NCBI RefSeq assembly: GCF_032714615.1
Contig: NZ_JAWDKA010000008.1
Span: 54,505-98,721, forward strand
Direction of reading: 5' to 3'
DNA: 44,217 nt
From: Methanorbis furvi
GTDB taxonomy: Archaea > Halobacteriota > Methanomicrobia > Methanomicrobiales > Methanocorpusculaceae
The translations under genes and the position numbers were made by a program. Below, in pieces: positions 42,246 through 44,217 of the stretch; position 1 is the stretch's first letter, and each line of letters begins with the position of its first letter. The notes under the pieces are model-generated. The model was not told the DNA's origin and searched no databases. It saw only the letters and a list, made by a program, of their open reading frames with translations.

Positions 42246-43082
42246 TTACCGGCAGGAAATTTTTCCCGCAAAAATTCTTGCAGCTGCAAACGCAGGATTG
42301 TCAAACAGATCCACTGGTCCTGAAAGTTTTCCGTTCGCAACCGAAAAGCCGAGAGCGACAACCGGCACAATACCTGACGCAACATTTCCTCCGTCACAGA
42401 GACTCACCGGCATGAGAACGCCATTCGGCGAAATTTTTGGTTTGGCAAACACGCCGCAGAGTTCGCTCGTGCTCGGGTACGGGGATTCCGCCCGCGCGAG
42501 CATGACAACTCCTGCCGCGGCAGCTGCTGCGGGCGTGTCAGCGTCAGCTGCAACGCCAATGATTGCCGAAGTTTTTGCTGCGGTTATCAGGCGATGGAGG
42601 TCCTGCGGCATCTGAAACATCGATGCATCCTCAGTGCAGAACACAAATTTGGTTTCACCGACAAGCGATTTCGTCGTAAACGGATCAGCAAACTGTGCGA
42701 GAAGAACAGGATTCCAGAACTGCGGGGCCGCAGCTCCCGCGAGGAACAGCACAAAAGCCTCACTCTCGCGTTCCGTAAATGAAAGGCCGGTCAGTACCGG
42801 TATTTCGTCACGGATCAAGAGTCTTCGTTTCTCGGAAGTCTCCGTCGCCGCCTTGATCGCCGCATCCTTCAGCGCAGCAATAACCGGCGACGCCCCTCCT
42901 TCCTGATGCACCATCACGAAAACAAGCCAGTCAGCCACATGCGTTACCAGGGAGTCGGTCAGAACAGTTCCTTCCGCCTCCTTGAGAACCTTTGATGCCT
43001 TTTGCAGAACATCAGGAAATACGGTTACCGACCCTGCAACGCCGCCAAGCGGCAGAGCACACACTGAAATTGTCGTTGCCAT
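42246..43082 (-). CDS. Degenerate homologue of archaeal FBP aldolase/phosphatase
   Basis: 278 residues. It can be followed by eye along the bifunctional FBPA/P (about 365-380 residues): start TTISV and GGVAG, LVTHVADWLVFVMVHQEGG, ESEAFVLFLAGAAAPQFWNP, FADPFTTKSLVG, PNGVLMPVSLCDGG, and LGFSVANGKLSGPVDLFDNP. The metal-binding positions appear lost: D in KAD-IG becomes P, H in AGHH becomes S, the second D of GDD becomes W, and D of MADKTEP becomes G. About 90 residues are also missing. It begins 3 bases after the class I FBPase. I infer a non-catalytic, perhaps regulatory, partner. Confidence 0.7.
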   Translation of the reverse strand: MATTISVCALPLGGVAGSVTVFPDVLQKASKVLKEAEGTVLTDSLVTHVADWLVFVMVHQEGGASPVIAALKDAAIKAATETSEKRRLLIRDEIPVLTGLSFTERESEAFVLFLAGAAAPQFWNPVLLAQFADPFTTKSLVGETKFVFCTEDASMFQMPQDLHRLITAAKTSAIIGVAADADTPAAAAAAGVVMLARAESPYPSTSELCGVFAKPKISPNGVLMPVSLCDGGNVASGIVPVVALGFSVANGKLSGPVDLFDNPAFAAARIFAGKISCR

Positions 43083-43085
43083 ACC

Positions 43086-43976
43086 TTACGCGCGGTGAAT
43101 TTTTTCGATCGCTTCAATCATACCGCGGCTGCCGACATAAATCGGCGTCCGCTGATGCACTTTGGTTGGGATAATTGCAAGAGTGCTTGACACGCCGTTT
43201 GAGACCGCGCCTCCTGCCTGACTTGCAATGAATCCGATCGGGTTTGCCTCAAACACCAGCCGCAGTTTTCCATCCGGCGACTTTTCGGTTGGCGGATACG
43301 CATACACGCCGCCGTACTTCAGCACCTGATGGAAGTCGGCAACAAACGAGCCTGAGTACCGGTTTTTCCCGCCGGCAGCTTCGATCTCTGCGATGTACTT
43401 CGTATGTTCCGCCAGCCACTCGGTGCGAAGCCCGCCCGAGCCGTAGAGGTTGCCTTCCGGCATCTTGACATTGTCCTCCAGCAGCTGATACACACCGTTT
43501 GTATTCAGCGCAAAAATCGCAACCCCGCGCCCGACCGTGAGCGTCAGCGTGGTCATGGGGCCGTAAAGCATATAGAACGCTGCCTTCAGATTTTTTCCTG
43601 CCTGTAAAACATCGCCGTCGTAGATGCCGACGATTGTTCCGACACACAGGTTTACCGAGATGAGGGACGAGCCGTCAAGGGGATCCATCACGACCGAGTA
43701 CTTTGCTGCTGAAGAGAACGTGGTGATGTCATTCTGCTCTTCAGACGCGACCGCCCGCACAAGCCCGCTTCTTGCGAGCATGCGGGTGATATGGGTGTCA
43801 GACCAGGTATCCATTGCGGCCTGCTGTTCCCCGGACGCGTTCGTTGACCCGGCATAGCTCTGGTTACTGATGAAGGCTGCCCGGATGGGAACGGCCTGTT
43901 CGGCAATCAGGATGATTATTTTGCTGAGGTCTTCATACACGCCTGAGTTTTTAAGATATTCTTGTAAGGTCGTCAT
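43086..43976 (-). CDS. fbp: Fructose-1,6-bisphosphatase, class I
   Basis: 296 residues. It removes the 1-phosphate of fructose 1,6-bisphosphate in gluconeogenesis. Metal-binding motifs are SEEQND (around 79-84) and DPLDGSS (around 97-103); GSFVADFHQVLKYGGVYAYP supplies the sugar-binding region, and FEANPIGFIASQAGG the final metal ligand. All residues of the catalytic set seem present. Class I FBPase is the bacterial/eukaryotic form, present in only some archaea. It is followed at 3 bases by the degenerate FBPA/P gene. Confidence 0.93.
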   Translation of the reverse strand: MTTLQEYLKNSGVYEDLSKIIILIAEQAVPIRAAFISNQSYAGSTNASGEQQAAMDTWSDTHITRMLARSGLVRAVASEEQNDITTFSSAAKYSVVMDPLDGSSLISVNLCVGTIVGIYDGDVLQAGKNLKAAFYMLYGPMTTLTLTVGRGVAIFALNTNGVYQLLEDNVKMPEGNLYGSGGLRTEWLAEHTKYIAEIEAAGGKNRYSGSFVADFHQVLKYGGVYAYPPTEKSPDGKLRLVFEANPIGFIASQAGGAVSNGVSSTLAIIPTKVHQRTPIYVGSRGMIEAIEKIHRA

Positions 43977-44082
43977 GAATATTCACTGTATATTTATTGG
44001 ATGTTTTTGGTAATAAGGGGGTTCATCAACTACAATGCATCCGGCCTGTTTATCGCATTGTCGCTCCGCCCACTGCTTCGTC

Positions 44083-44217
44083 GCTCCGCCCACGGAAAAT
44101 CGGAATACACGGAAGACGCACGAAAAAAAAACATCACGGAGCAGACGTGAACAACACGGAAGAAAAAATTATTTTGGAATTTCTATGATGTTCTCGCCTG
44201 TTCCGTGATGTTTTTTT
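44083..44217. repeat. Family B palindromic element, copy B9 (cut by window end)
   Basis: Left arm from GCTCCGCCCACGG through CACGGAGCAGACGTGAACAA, then the same centre as B6 (GAAAAAATTATTTTGG). The right arm is cut off by the end of the window. Another partial GCTCCGCCCAC lies just before it at 44063. It lies upstream of the class I FBPase gene. Confidence 0.8.

Overview
The window comes from a methanogenic euryarchaeon, most likely of the Methanomicrobiales and close to Methanocorpusculum. This is inferred from gene content, since no database search was possible. The content includes anaerobic (cbi) cobalamin genes, an F420-dependent NADP reductase, archaeal-type AlaRS, RadA, an OB-fold replication protein A, archaeal phosphoglycolate phosphatase, NOG1, and the DapL/LysA lysine route. 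Several promoters have a TATA box about 27 bases before the start codon, which suggests leaderless transcripts. I saw no rRNA, tRNA or CRISPR array.

Layout: 1-2477 is the end of a cobalamin operon (cbiH end, cbiC, cbiD, cbiE; all junctions overlap). 2805-17588 is a run of minus-strand housekeeping genes: alaS, serS, an Mrr_N-like winged-helix protein, gdhA, npdG, a membrane protein with a pyruvate-kinase-C-like protein, an acylphosphatase, an RND/MMPL exporter, and iscU with iscS. 32410-43976 is again core genome: dapL-lysA-rpa, radA, a HicB/HicA-type toxin-antitoxin pair, pgp, a PRC-barrel protein, a CBS regulator divergent from nog1, and a class I fructose bisphosphatase followed by a degenerate relative of the archaeal FBP aldolase/phosphatase.

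17761-32077 is accessory DNA. It starts with an RloA/RloB (AbiL-like) defence pair. Next come a small membrane protein and an unrecognised 171-residue protein separated by a very strong hairpin. A markedly AT-rich block follows (about 21.4-29.0 kb). It encodes a radical SAM protein, a zinc-finger DGQHR (DndB-like) protein, a PLD-nuclease/SF2-helicase fusion, a 61-residue protein, a DndD-like SMC ATPase and a Dnd-associated-protein-4-like protein. It looks like a Dnd-related DNA modification/defence system that lacks the sulfur-insertion enzymes (no DndC, no cysteine desulfurase in the cluster) and has a radical SAM enzyme instead. This is the best candidate in the window for an undescribed system. 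It is followed by a run of small, mostly ATGA-coupled genes (ribbon-helix-helix, HNH endonuclease, zinc ribbon, HTH), probably the remains of a mobile element.

Most larger intergenic spaces of the core genome hold repeats. Family B (nine copies) is a palindromic, MITE-like element bounded by GCTCCGCCCACGG and its complement. Family A (three full copies and one half) has GAAACGCGAA ends and internal terminator-like hairpins. Family C has AATAGG..TTACGCG ends and is inserted inside two B copies. In one of these, a third palindrome (D) sits inside C, giving a three-level nest at 15359-15923.
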